Below, piece after piece: positions 35,201 through 39,793 of a DNA stretch of 44,507 nucleotides. Below the pieces are notes generated by a model. That model did not search any database. It was not told the origin of the DNA and saw only the letters and a program-made list of their open reading frames with translations. Each line of letters begins with the position of its first letter. The stretch's first letter is position 1. Made by a program: the position numbers and the translations under genes. The DNA is from a virus: the IMG/VR virus record IMGVR_UViG_3300006922_000047, positions 1 to 44,507 of that record; one strand, given 5' to 3'.

Positions 35201-36545
35201 GTGTAGTGTAACCAGAACCCCCAGAAGATACTACGAGTTGTCCCGAAATAGAACCATTTACTATGGTAGGAGGTTCTACGACAGCACCACCAGGTTGTTG
35301 GAACGTAATTCTAGGAACCGCAGTATAACCGCTACCAGAATCTGTTAATGTCAATTCAGTTACTGTGCCACCAACAACAGTTGCAGCAAGTTTTGCTGAT
35401 GTAGAACCCTCTTGGGTAGGTGCCTCTACATTTACAATAGGAGGATTGGTGTCACTATAACCAACTCCACCAAAAATTAATTGGAGATTTTTAACTCCGT
35501 TGATAAGTGCCTTTGCAGCACCAGCATTGCCATCTTCACTATCAATACTGATGGCAGGAGGATAATCGAATCTATAAGAACTACCAGTTTCATCAATATT
35601 GATTGATGTGATTTCTCCTTGATTATTAATTCTGGCATGTGCAGCTGCACCAGAACCAAAGGATGGGATTGGAGCATCTACATAAAATAATGTAAGTTTT
35701 CTACCTTTTAGAGGAACAATGTCCCTGAAGATTAAAAGATCATTATCAAATACATAATTTACTTTAGGTGTTAGAAGAGTTCCATCATAGTATGCAATAA
35801 CGTATTCATCAAGTTCAGGAATAAACGTGTTTCCATTACGAGTGATTTGAAATTCAGTTTTACCATCTCCAAAACTAGCAGAGATGTCATTTAGAGCGAA
35901 AATATTATTTTCTACAAACCCACTAAAGTACTTGATACTGGTGAGATCAGCACTATCAGAAGTTAATACTTCTCTGGGTGCTTCTGTGAATACAATACTT
36001 GTTCCAGAAATATCGTAGTCAACACCAGGTACAAGATACTCTCCATATACTTGAACAAGTAGATGTTGTGGTGAGACGGGTGTTACTGGTCTATCTTCGC
36101 TTAAGAGAGCAAAACTACGTGTAGTCCCATCAAAGTTACGAAGGGGACTTTGTAATTCGATCTGCTTAATTTTTACCTGTTCGTATGATACACCAGGTCT
36201 AAAAGAAACGTTTGGTGAACCAGAAATACCCTCGTAAAAAATAACCTCATCATTAATTTTGATGGAGCCATTTTCAGGTAAAAACTTATCGATATTTTCA
36301 ACAGTAATTGTAGTATCACTACTATCAATGGATTCTACAAGAATAGTAGCACCGTCAAGAATATCAATATCGAGTTTATCAATATCAAGATATTCTAAAA
36401 AATTGTTTAGAATATTTTGCCCTAAACCCGTTTTTTCTTGAGATTTGTAGTAATACTGTATAAACTTTCCAAATAGTTCATATTCCGATGGAATAAAGTC
36501 TGGGAGTTGATTAGAAACTGCGTTGGAGACCTTATTGATATTCAT
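17280..36545 (-). CDS. Giant modular baseplate/tail protein (6421 aa), in the gp7 position
   Basis: An uninterrupted 19.3-kb gene encoding roughly 0.7 MDa. The N-terminus (LPDFIPSEYELFGKFIQYYY) is a conserved opening in marine phage wedge proteins. Approximate modules by residue: NGxxxxPGxDY-type modules 155-290; Gly-rich repeats 292-622; helical wedge-like region 630-760; Gly-rich repeats 1135-1342; YHYH 1425-1550; EF-hand loop 1613-1624; propeller-like region 1845-2205; LamG 2215-2430; degenerate cupredoxin-like unit 2860-2950; further Gly-rich repeats near 3090-3260; NGxxQxP module near 3600; LamG 4070-4255; repeated helical units 4320-5020; jelly-roll 5145-5290; CBM-like domain 5460-5670; two NGxxQxPG modules 6118-6282; and a final GxGY repeat. 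It follows gp6 by 4 nt. T4 gp7 (1032 residues) holds this slot, but homology to gp7 is not visible; equivalence is positional inference. Confidence 0.85.
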   Translation of the reverse strand: MNINKVSNAVSNQLPDFIPSEYELFGKFIQYYYKSQEKTGLGQNILNNFLEYLDIDKLDIDILDGATILVESIDSSDTTITVENIDKFLPENGSIKINDEVIFYEGISGSPNVSFRPGVSYEQVKIKQIELQSPLRNFDGTTRSFALLSEDRPVTPVSPQHLLVQVYGEYLVPGVDYDISGTSIVFTEAPREVLTSDSADLTSIKYFSGFVENNIFALNDISASFGDGKTEFQITRNGNTFIPELDEYVIAYYDGTLLTPKVNYVFDNDLLIFRDIVPLKGRKLTLFYVDAPIPSFGSGAAAHARINNQGEITSINIDETGSSYRFDYPPAISIDSEDGNAGAAKALINGVKNLQLIFGGVGYSDTNPPIVNVEAPTQEGSTSAKLAATVVGGTVTELTLTDSGSGYTAVPRITFQQPGGAVVEPPTIVNGSISGQLVVSSGGSGYTTPPEIYIDEPTGSNPIKASLQTEITNGEVTSVNILNAGQGYTNTPRIKIIEPTGAQVLETVVDSDGRVITIEILDGGAGYDDVPSVYIIDDRTDPSTGTYLGGSGAQAVASVFNGRITDINITEFGTGYSQTEPPKVIIQSPPQASASVEIGVNEITGFEILQPGRGYSKAQFLNCARAASGIIGYTEDGNAIFSNNTAASVHNIGDAITCLDAVFVKRLLDKYTEQFLPNVPELDYKKIDVRTAIKNIKSFYQTKGTTFSIEYLFKLLYGETIDVSYPKDQIIKPSAATWSINTILRATLESGDPRNIQDALISQVADIADINVQDASALVENYIAINTANTTIYELVLSEETIQGTFVVPYKTRLAEPLGEDDSIITVDSTIGWPERNGEFILGGSEVVRYKEKSLNQFIECTRLSPGSIGLNPYVWDSATEVVSNFKVVLNRGTTQEVVMNIVGIVDAQQTNLTDTGSYYLPGDKLTVAKLGGTGEQPLLTTWLYNVKKLIEVTGITFGGVADRFATVTCSNNHGLLVGDEVTIYGANPIIYNGTFEVTSRDNDTVFQYQLPQTALVAPQGNILVSVNLNKGKSTNTPINNSISSYTTNIQNSFFNDNYVYVASTGIPNYNVGPFVGSALLPGNQRKLNRFVQSPSTISTKNVISPGPIGTWVNGVSVWSYKSTLSKTFGPITSITISNAGQDYDAASPPSAAITGGGGSGATAEVVVNGSVSSISVDTGGSGYTSSPLVSIVGGGGSGASATAIITKGSVSNILITSGGTGYTSQPEITIVGGGGTGATGTASVRGPIKSVNLSSAGSSYISSPTVTVSSGVGAVAQAIVNNGRIISIAIISGGSGYTTAPEVQIQGIGFGAKAQAVIDTEGENAGKVTSIQIDNRGINYTQGTTVINLTSVGQDAIFSANVFQWTYNLQESATFDDSQGSVFEGYNTQYGGEYAHLSNPQRLRYILGDNLIKDTNDVIVEQETQLEHSPIIGWAFDGNPIYGPYGYSDPTDQSSNITKISSSYRLKTDLVFDDITNPTPVRTEGPLLSTDSAGTYVEDYEYVFNLGDLDQYNGRFCKTPQFPNGRYCYFVTIDNTEAGNAVFPYVLGSDFNSVVDSWNLDEDATQQNIPRGVVRYRDPYQNVDIDVERTPNASTNSLSLENGDILRFEVEDENRDGIISQDETDDPDEILEEPPLQIFDYFPKVKTESKVDIEVETISRFENASITDFVVENAGTSYQVDDKLIFNNDGTGGSGASARVSRIKGETINSFGYQYRQGLNYGQITTEVPHTLEVNDTIFVDYSENIETTNKEFTVRQLKGIEEVTIDQTGSGYNEDIPPTIVIDGDGESAELEAVVDSIGSIKSVNIINSGNSYTENPRVILSHPQIFKKADYFIAKFANEENVKVNDIFVNETKETFICGSTPDDSGNTVAFIAKLSAGGVKEWEKTLELTSGLNYAELQKIYVEGNTIWVAGINKPNSSILGAYNPDIIVAKYNQSSDGLSATLEFQKAYAGISGASRSDNITSIIGTSDNRVIIGGFTNTNSPYPYDAFVGVLDSSGTFTVKRKIVSTNGNEEIKDLLLDSAGNLYFLLETSTSQNAGDRNFAIGKATISSTAITTVWINEITNNAYSFLDISFAIDEFDDIYVTSTLQLKSDDTTRDSFWVGKYNTSGNSLWNYRYVAPGRDINLAPKCVLDIFSELNIAFTRVDNVTDKKTVDLVKLDYKGKIVNHTTNDFTENTVEGITVNSIDVDNSGDPYIFGQTSWNRNEAIFTFDSDLSDTTTHHTLTTLGLGGSIERDTDGYLKIFGFQTGASTVFENSAAKIAATSLGNALQDDFVIEFLLYKDAAGSNAETLAADKQSLISIGDAQSATGGLWLYYNTDGTANDGRIEMVVTNNSTVFSGASAATGTNTGLFADNTWQLISLRKETNTFKVYVNGVEQISATISDTALGSKDIHIGNVPGFPSAGGFIEDNQGQFFIDSLRIRNRAVTVTAPSDFGDPLALPGAVTLALDHTFVDTAWFTQQHARYDYIDYESFGLKVDKNSDATRRGTFNVNTNSNYGFTRTAVTPVTGVPLTIVSVGYALAEVGFQTLDLSTAITTMSEGTLNLTYSRDVWSSRTATVPSPGSQKLKVTANVRNRYYFKTFNLLKIDNVQELTINQSFNFTVGAKLVIKNGASFVNSGYITRVDIPNKKVYVAINNNSWTNDVNVYELSTEQFDEQSTYNIVGPVPNDVNEIAQTFSDIVNTTPGTFDIDLATFDAPEEIGGTNNLHEYAKFKSYADNDYSIKIVEVSGSSSYVVGSVVTLTSSDVSFNSSSSTVQITNLTGVLKITLVSNLSKILQVTTVNNSDTVYCVSDTLHYLKANEQIFVDGNPDEEVSGTVYDEYDGSFPVERVISPIEFTYKLPQNAVSSPATTGSSVTVLVKSPTLKMYYGHQYLFNLAHSSMLGGNLSFAKDPLYKLEYSFNSIERIGTPGVTGQGVPTPTVKFKVTEDVITNISYYFDPSRPGADSPVISDSYLDVTFSPYVGTFTVDSTSGGTITTGDNTFQFILPNQPEAAATIANASYSTSSKKAVGSISNIRIVNPGGFYTKLPIVSAIESNRKIERVEINEPGTEYAVGIYRGVPISGDGEGGIVQIAVGDGTDEEGVLIPGQIQSVVVTSPGKGYTVANIDIEAISGILGSGLTGSGAELNVVIPASGSGASLFTLGEEIGKIKNLKNNNFGFDYSHDYTLRPEISFPINAQLTATSILDSITVTDPGSGYTQAPTVVISGGGGTGAVAVSTIKNGRLFAIEVKDPGSGYSSQPQVNLKSSFNYVINIDLGLLQFAFPHGIQNGSEVTLNVTDTGEGSDFPLAAGAIGRLNGSNTYYAIAGTANSLEDDQLKLAITSANAELGDAISYVNAGTGRQSVLTESFGGAAEANVITSTFLEGELVYQGDTLENATAQGYVSTNSGWQVGPRILKMINYTGTFTIGETITGVISKSSGVISKLKIARGVLEVGSITKTTGQFVDDVGKPSEIIQKIQDSYYYQDFSYAVKSSVSISEWKDVLVRNVHPASFKVFGELSISDFTTIPNKETDFELTKSVELANEAIVPNIQNFTLVEPIYSEFNNTEILFRQKRLTSSENILTSVVQRIDDISTLFDGVRTAFPLTVNNGESVIASANQLMVIMNGVVQTPEVAFEIQSDSIVFSEPPAPPASVKYVNVQISPIAIIENTFASTSGIVPTVGQTLTGTGSGAKLTITRVTATTVNIGSQENPNNVQKELIEGFFTEGSAFSTSELVLGNTTGFSALFETAVTVANNGLFEFGESVTDLSGDTAIIEDINLEKGSETPIAKLRYTVGPSTTSFELIDQDSDINTPAPVASGVFVVDKNYQIGSEIIKVTGITQNSESTTLVVVRGQLGTSSGGIQQSTPLYGTDITITNDLTLSKTVGTYQSKPGLYDILLDEVIIGAKSRVVARITSTTPYVDPATNAVVEQVEISEGSSFFALLFDRIQSTTYPNIVLDDISESQIAVVEFDNNATDFNTKFPENELINHYILPYDNETGDLQDNEFIRNYKIEYGNESGNFVSDEDLSIRKLSLTNEVGEGFFSLGQILRSRDTKAEIIGYNQAQKTLYLGKLGRINSTGLDIHNLTFAGNAALSTTQTKFGSTSLSLDGTGDYISESSSSDYGVGTASYTLEAWVHPAAGALTGTAHLVDMRTTGTEVALRLYVEAGQVRLNVNGTDVVTSGAITLVADTWAHVAVVRDGTDMELFIDGASVGTGTDANTYTAKPIVIGSSYNNADAYEGYIDELRFSNVARYTAPFTPRAGIFQGDINTKLLLHFDGANGDTYSYDWSGSQDFTLGEEFNNDAINATTNANGGAVVAGFTGNTHRYYDAATLLDNNKKFIAKEVVYLLTQQYPSLTIPGGNVNCEDDIEDIIEALVEDLRNGSNNHIWDASALYVDRTDVNAVALNHVETEIDETVWAYNKLGDFIPYIINNVLWTVSGSHGLTQYTDTTLTDSNNTVYAQFTPTAATYSASTGEMELTIGTHSLTTSSQISLSTGGIVFTCSSDNDVTQHAYPRSDDPAHQSVLKVSATTATTITINVGASPADQQYTHTFVSAATNSVSLLNYTTGDCSDVASTADNLLDILIDTLTNADLASPVDHLGTITKVSPAIEYSGATVDSFYEETLQANYTDNPNDILYTNKIGVSGQYRFRDAANLIRSNRTAIVDKAAFDMLTRYPDLTQSMPRNADGTSTAGTERCKADLGLILDDIATDIENGGNKTVATTSKFYIGNNNVLQHIRLQVWQSVYAHERLGFYAKQAINGDLTTDNTNELIIGDWGITNDAGQCANVQTAIDNLVTLLNDTIAPTGADFGIAADRLHFNRNFMAEEATGLLDNEFTYVLNNVTYRAFDYPNGTAGRTKCQRDLKLIIISAISDLQTGGTNSTIDAIELYFKANLQLDHIEDQLSATIFAIESLRNVGLKAIENLLYDTGSTVTGDQYSGQYASSAAFRDSESMTNVEAVKARWGELIDIAVRILSPAGIPGRYASQQMLFNKNYYRTEITNTIVDQFGQGAWQYDSFLDGLVDNLSHDIIITDTTASNTTEARRISLSREGVVSELVFTAGAGYQSLPTIAFTAPSAGITAAAVATLEAFGPLSSITITDGGAGYTLPPDVTLSGTNVTNDGLTAILTSDSVTSMVYDGRVWDSDDFTAVGTGTEAQDAGTGTGTTGGFAGGGRHVRFGAASGTRFVITDGLDTTGYDKFRAYVIAGTGSNGGDAPETGTNDEDLELYYRVGAGAWTYVQDLISASNAASFATWTAVEANLPAAAKASNVSFKIQQTYYEDSVSFDHYGIKRFGVIDNNKEFEGIVTISVANAVEETASTTDAAASFITLREVNSVTITNPGRGYDPASPPTATFSGGNPSTPATITNINVVLDTSRFTNGETLTSSGGGTAQVLEDTGNAVYIGPITGTVFADADTLTGGTSGVTSTIPTSGVGTVFDYYTNVGNVLTFNDARLIQSPIASEFSVTNLWTNPEAFEVNWTTVDSTFAVNDILAPDGTQTAEKIIASVSGTNHGLIRDYSLNQFTTMDSGNVTFDSGTDTFDAGSVSNEEDQTFTSSVFVKSAEYSRVRFVIALDEGLSGEQTLFFDVNLADGSFGSIFQTQGGLISYEMNTVPFGDGWYRIYATLRFSFGFSTLRTRIRIKNENNQSTFSGDGTSGIYVWGAKLNKGVFDAYTAVGGTSFFSNTEYNVKLFALDLLEDYIESALDGALATPTPNGSYAFDNTTWRSAYNTDEILTIVRENVQFYRNQLGNSTYYVDVTVNPGITIPTREYGITYVPTGAGGGLNTSDYFYGQFSDQNAELESVVLNEAQIAKVYKRFRIDGDITDGPYTMGESIVKQGDSNVTGLVYGFHEDENYKYLDVEITGGTWTINDVIQGAANTTIATLSAIENRLHIIKLRGDFANDIPFYAYTSEQSALPTAFYKNEAAVLDNRGGKLTVDTSTLNGTFDKNSVVYSSSTELYIDVQQYEGLDVKIGDKIISGGNIRYSFSTSVADFTVGHYIYKLNSGGGRDTSKRAIITGKDTDNDYLYVAPIDGTFVITDSVGDFGAAGGGANTIATGTISTAITTTGSAAALIGNIVAVGVNKRLYLTSVIGTWGVNDYVIGKQNYKSVILDKVISRARVKRAFRGFDGIQTTFDLSINNGTAYLPDPAGHMLIFVNGILQPPGAGNAYNAFSDKIQFAEAPDPGSTFTGFYVGKLRQLDDISFEFDSLRQSFNLKRDDVFYSLTLTEGVQSTTIRPENNIIVSLNGVIQEPGVGFEIVGSRIIFSEIPRVGSSFAAFSYVGSEADVDAAEVVPPVEPGDFLEIQGETEDREVAVIESSNSLITFDYLGSVFGQNADATAVLTSGFIQKVSVTSPGSAYTSRPVVRVDSISGFNADIRAIVGINTVEVNNTGSGYKNSTIAVETEVPDDWTAPNLADYGEETVDYL
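21480..23600 (-). repeat. Diverged helical repeat units in the giant protein
   Basis: Units begin near residues 4320, 4647, 4807 and 4979. Three share a pattern: an opening like LLDNNKKFIAKE / LIRSNRTAIVDK / LHFNRNFMAEE, then a Cys-x2-Asp (CEDDIEDII, CKADLGLIL, CQRDLKLII), then D-L/I-x-NGG-like, a Tyr, and a helix ending VWAYNKLG / VYAHERLG / IFAIESLR. The fourth (MLFNKNYYRTEI) is shortened. They are the only clearly helical, Cys-containing blocks in an otherwise beta-rich protein. Confidence 0.65.
32520..33140 (-). repeat. Tandem Gly-rich GxGYTSxP repeats, block 2 of the giant protein
   Basis: Residues about 1135-1342 hold five to six near-regular units of about 33 residues: GSGYTSSPLVSIVGGGGSGA, then A-x-A-x-I-x-x-G-x-V-x-x-I-x-I-T, and back to GGTGYTSQP. 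The pitch and alternating pattern suit a beta-helix or beta-prism stalk. This is the best preserved copy of the module in the window. Confidence 0.85.
34680..35670 (-). repeat. Gly-rich GxGY repeats, block 1 of the giant protein
   Basis: Residues about 292-622 contain roughly nine diverged units with GSGYTAVPRI, GSGYTTPPEI, GQGYTNTPRI, GAGYDDVPSV, GTGYSQTEPP and GRGYSKAQ as anchor motifs, spaced about 30-45 residues apart. They are less regular than block 2, with charged substitutions, which suggests an older expansion. Confidence 0.85.
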
Positions 36546-36549
36546 CTAA

Positions 36550-38583
36550 CTACGTAAAACAGGAGGATGTATTAAGAGAACCAGAATTGTCAATCGTCGG
36601 AATGTCCAGAACAACTGGACTTACATTAAATGCACCTGGCGTCAAACTATTTAGTGGTATTGCCGATGGGAACTGTGTTCCAATCGGGGTTACTGAAATT
36701 TCTGGACTAATTATATTAATGATCGTACCAGGGGTTGTAGCAGGCAGAACTGCACTGTTTGATGGAATGACCTGCACAGGCAGTTGAAGACCAGTAGGAA
36801 GGTTGTCAGGGTTGACTACAGACCCCAATCCTGTAGAAGAATCGGTGATACTAATATCAGCATCATCGGCATTACTACCACCAGAACCAATAATATTGAC
36901 AGGTCCAAAACAAATATCACCTGTAGCGTAATTTACTGTCCCTGCAGAGTCATTTGTATAGACTTTTCTGTTTCCTGTATTGTAAAAGGTTCTCAGATTG
37001 CCATACCCATCATCTTCAAATTGTTGATCGACACCTGGTCTATCAGCAGTTCTAAAAGGTCCAGATAAAATTACTGGTTCCTTCTTACAATTGGTATCCC
37101 CATCATCAGATGATGGAGCACTATTATAGATTGGAGATCCTGTAGAAATGCAATATGTGTTTGTTTGATTTGTATTTGGTTTAATATATCTCAATAATGT
37201 TAATTGAGTTGATACATCAGTGATACAACTATTAGAAAGTTCAATAGCTCTTTCAAAAGATTGTGTACTAAAAGATGCGTTGAAGTTATTAATCTTCGAT
37301 TGACTACCCCAATCTAAAATAGACTTGGAAATATCAGATTTAATCTGAGAAGTATTGGAACCACAACCTGTATCGTAATTTACAAAGATTTTAGGGTTGA
37401 TGTAAATATTGTCAACGTCTTCAATTACTGGGTCAATAGACGCCATAGCATACTTTCTGAGTTGATTACTCAAACTTTTCTTTGTTTGATCATTCAAGTC
37501 AGAACCAGTTTTTGTCTTAACTACAATATAAACCTTTCCGTATACAGGAGGATTTAATGAGTCACCACCAAAAGCAACAACAGCATCGGCATTATCGTAA
37601 ATATTTTTAGTAATAACCTCATAATCTTGAGCAGTTACTGCTCTATATTGAGCAGAGTAATATCTTGGAGCATAATACTTAATAGATTCAACACTTTCAG
37701 CATTATCACCAAGAACAGATTTAGATTTTACAAGAATATCTACTACATTTGGAGAATATATTTGACCATTAGTATCTCTGATATTTCCAATAAATGAAAA
37801 TAATTGAATACCATTAGCATCTGGTCCATCTGTTACCATGTAACGTAGGGAAACAACCTCACCGTCCTTTACAGATCTGCCAATACTATCGTCTCCAAAT
37901 TTTACCTCATATCGCATATCATCAGTTTCTGAAAGAAAATATGCTCTTGTATTAGCATTCAAATCAGTGATGTTATCGACTCTAGAGTATAAGTCTGAAT
38001 TAGTAGATGTTTCGTTAGGTTTAACCCTGACAGTTAATGTTGAAACATCTGCATCTTGGGATTGAATGAGATATCGTTGATTTGCAAATGTATTAACGAT
38101 ATAATTAAACTCAATCAAACTACCTTCATAAACTTCCAAATTATCAAATACTGCTACACCAGTAGATGTATCAACTTCTGTAGTGATATCATCAATAACA
38201 TTCCAAATATAATTACCGCCAGTTGCTACAGGACCTTTTGGTAACGTTACTGAAGATGGGAAAAATCCATTGACATCAATTGTCTGAATTGTTAGTTTCA
38301 AACATGCCTTTGAACAAATAATAGATCTTGGTGTATAATTTAATAGTTTAGCAAGTTTTACAATATTATCTCTAACACTTGACGAAGGCAAAAATGCTTC
38401 ATTCAATGCCATGTTTGCATTGAATGCTGTGTAATAACTATTATATGCTAATGTATCAATAAGATATGATAATGCAGACCCCTCAAAGTCATAATCCGAG
38501 AATTCTGTTCTAGTTCTCAGATATGACTTAATAGAAGCTTTGATATCATCAAAGTCTAGTGCGGTTAAATTATTTGGTTGCAT
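36550..38583 (-). CDS. 6: Baseplate wedge subunit gp6 (677 aa)
   Basis: T4 gp6 homologue: the wedge protein that, as dimers, forms the continuous inner ring of the baseplate and is equivalent to TssF of type VI secretion. The N-terminal region YLRTRTEFSDYDFEGSALSY, with LIDTLAYNSYY following, matches T4 gp6 (EFLDYDFEGSRLNVLCDLLAYNTLY), and the length is close to T4's 660 residues. A mid-protein YYSAQYRAVTAQDYEVITKN segment (about residue 310) is typical of the gp6/J-like family. The last 120 or so residues are Ser/Gly/Pro-rich and probably flexible (IIGSGGSNADDADISI). The start is fused to the gp25 stop as TAATG, and the giant gene follows after 4 nt, giving a coupled gp25-gp6-giant block. 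Identity is confident. Confidence 0.93.
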   Translation of the reverse strand: MQPNNLTALDFDDIKASIKSYLRTRTEFSDYDFEGSALSYLIDTLAYNSYYTAFNANMALNEAFLPSSSVRDNIVKLAKLLNYTPRSIICSKACLKLTIQTIDVNGFFPSSVTLPKGPVATGGNYIWNVIDDITTEVDTSTGVAVFDNLEVYEGSLIEFNYIVNTFANQRYLIQSQDADVSTLTVRVKPNETSTNSDLYSRVDNITDLNANTRAYFLSETDDMRYEVKFGDDSIGRSVKDGEVVSLRYMVTDGPDANGIQLFSFIGNIRDTNGQIYSPNVVDILVKSKSVLGDNAESVESIKYYAPRYYSAQYRAVTAQDYEVITKNIYDNADAVVAFGGDSLNPPVYGKVYIVVKTKTGSDLNDQTKKSLSNQLRKYAMASIDPVIEDVDNIYINPKIFVNYDTGCGSNTSQIKSDISKSILDWGSQSKINNFNASFSTQSFERAIELSNSCITDVSTQLTLLRYIKPNTNQTNTYCISTGSPIYNSAPSSDDGDTNCKKEPVILSGPFRTADRPGVDQQFEDDGYGNLRTFYNTGNRKVYTNDSAGTVNYATGDICFGPVNIIGSGGSNADDADISITDSSTGLGSVVNPDNLPTGLQLPVQVIPSNSAVLPATTPGTIINIISPEISVTPIGTQFPSAIPLNSLTPGAFNVSPVVLDIPTIDNSGSLNTSSCFT

Positions 38584-39002
38584 TAGTCTGGTTTTTGTAA
38601 TACAAACGTGATCTCTTCGACAATAGGAACTCCAACAACCTTATATTCTATAGAAATAAGGAGATTATTGTTTTCAAGGATTGGAGTTACCTCCACACTT
38701 GTCAATTCAACACGAGGTTCATACTGTTTAATTGTATTTATTACCTCATCACGAATAGCATCAACGGTAAAAGGGTCCAAAGGCTCGAACAATAGTTCGT
38801 AAACCCTGGACCCAATTAAAGGTTGGAATGGTTTTTCCCCTGGTGTAGTCAAAATAAGATTTTTGACTGACTGCTTTATGCAATTCTCGTTGGTTACGGC
38901 AGAAACATCATCAGTAAATAAATTTCTGGAAAAAGAGATACCAATATCTTTGAAAGACTTGGATCTTTTTACATTCTTACCACCAATTGGTTTGAGAGCC
39001 AT
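38583..39002 (-). CDS. 25: Baseplate wedge / sheath initiator gp25 (139 aa)
   Basis: T4 gp25 homologue (T4: 132 residues), the inner baseplate protein that anchors the first ring of the contractile sheath and is homologous to TssE of type VI secretion. Sequence support: the DDVSAVTNENCIKQSVKNLI segment, then TTPGEKPFQPLIGSRVYELL, which is the family signature (T-x-x-GE-x-x-x-x-P-x-x-G-x-x-x). The C-terminal half has the expected beta-hairpin end (VVGVPIVEEITFVLQ). It is followed by gp6 through a one-base TAATG overlap. A weak late-promoter-like octamer lies 22 nt upstream. Identity is confident. Confidence 0.95.
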   Translation of the reverse strand: MALKPIGGKNVKRSKSFKDIGISFSRNLFTDDVSAVTNENCIKQSVKNLILTTPGEKPFQPLIGSRVYELLFEPLDPFTVDAIRDEVINTIKQYEPRVELTSVEVTPILENNNLLISIEYKVVGVPIVEEITFVLQKPD

Positions 39003-39023
39003 TCCATTTAAGCACTATCGTAC

Positions 39024-39031
39024 TATTTAGA
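39024..39031 (-). promoter_or_regulatory. Degenerate late promoter (TCTAAATA) upstream of gp25
   Basis: The minus strand reads TCTAAATA, one mismatch from TATAAATA, 22 nt before the gp25 ATG. That spacing resembles the better late promoters in this window. It could be chance in AT-rich DNA. Confidence 0.3.
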
Positions 39032-39178
39032 CTACTTTCCCTGACCTCTATAACGCTTCTTTGCTGCATTACGGGAAGATGAAGCATATTTAGTGTGTTT
39101 ACCTGTACCCTGACGAGTCTTTTTGGGAGATGACTCAATCATACTGTTGCCCGAGAGGGACTTCCTCATTTTTGCCAT
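39032..39178 (-). CDS. Small basic protein (48 aa) between PAAR and gp25
   Basis: An ATG-to-TAG frame filling most of the gap between the PAAR gene and gp25. It begins MAKMRKSLSGNSMIESSPKK and ends AAKKRYRGQGK. It is strongly basic (Lys/Arg in about a third of positions), Ser-rich, lacks hydrophobic core segments and is probably disordered in isolation. Proteins of this type recur next to gp25 in marine T4-like phages as unnamed conserved proteins; this is from memory of the family, not a search. It may bind nucleic acid or act as a small assembly factor, but no function can be assigned. A TATAAT-like box lies upstream (minus strand, near 39205) without a matching -35. Confidence 0.8.
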   Translation of the reverse strand: MAKMRKSLSGNSMIESSPKKTRQGTGKHTKYASSSRNAAKKRYRGQGK

Positions 39179-39214
39179 GGTTGCTTTATTGAGTGACTCC
39201 CATATTATAGCACA

Positions 39215-39790
39215 TCAAGAGACACCGCCGCCACTCATCTCAATAAAGACGTTAGGACTGCAACCAGTAACAACGGAGTTGCATGGAAATGCTGGTGATT
39301 TATCTCCCATTGGATCTCCAAACTTAGAAACACGTACTTTACCTATAAAAACTGTCTTGGCAGTTGCCAGAATCTTTCTAGCATGCCCCACAGGCGCTTC
39401 TCTACCACCTGTAATACCCAAAGTACACCAGTGGGCAGGATTTGGTGTAACTCCTGGTGGACACCCCTTAGGGATGCCTGTATATGAAACTGTGTGTACG
39501 TTGATTGTTGGATGTGGAATAAGAATATCCTGGTCCACCATAGGAACAATACCATTCACAACTACTCTTGCAGCTAATGCTTTACCGACACCTAAGGGTA
39601 ATTGAGGATGAGGAAGCCAAGCAGTGACCGCATCCATTTGTTGTACTGGTTTAGGAACAATCTTAGGGTCATAAGGTGGCATTTGGCATCCTGGTAGGAT
39701 TCCTCCTCCTAATCCAGGGTGATGAGAAGCACCTGCCCCTAAACCATGCCCTGAGCAAGTGCCCATAAAAAGTCCAATTCCCGATGCCAT
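39215..39790 (-). CDS. PAAR-motif baseplate spike-tip protein (191 aa, gp5.4-like)
   Basis: This is a PAAR-like protein that would cap the central spike and sharpen the puncturing tip, as T4 gp5.4 does and as PAAR proteins do on VgrG in type VI secretion. The C-terminal end GDKSPAFPCNSVVTGCSPNV, then FIEMSGGG, matches the PAAR core (V-x-T-GSPNVFI). The N-terminal part is rich in Gly, His and Cys (CSGHGLGAGASHHPGLGGG), consistent with metal coordination at a spike apex. T4 gp5.4 is only 97 residues, so this one has an added N-terminal domain, or two PAAR-like halves (the earlier half has VVVNGIVPMVDQDIL). It sits 3 nt after the 825-residue gene and upstream of gp25. Confidence 0.85.
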   Translation of the reverse strand: MASGIGLFMGTCSGHGLGAGASHHPGLGGGILPGCQMPPYDPKIVPKPVQQMDAVTAWLPHPQLPLGVGKALAARVVVNGIVPMVDQDILIPHPTINVHTVSYTGIPKGCPPGVTPNPAHWCTLGITGGREAPVGHARKILATAKTVFIGKVRVSKFGDPMGDKSPAFPCNSVVTGCSPNVFIEMSGGGVS

Positions 39791-39793
39791 ATT

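Noticed and set aside
17280-36545. Possible fusion or assembly artefact creating the 19.3-kb gene
   Set aside because: The frame is continuous, composition and codon use look even by eye, and marine T4-like phages are known to carry very long structural genes at this place; read-level confirmation was not possible here.
39200-39205. TATAAT-like box upstream of the 48-residue gene
   Set aside because: No TTGACA-like hexamer at 16-18 bp; the sequence there is the GGCGGC coding end of the PAAR gene.
39123-39605. 160-residue open frame on the plus strand opposite the PAAR gene
   Set aside because: It is antisense to the PAAR and 48-residue genes, both of which have family or positional support; no promoter or plus-strand neighbours.
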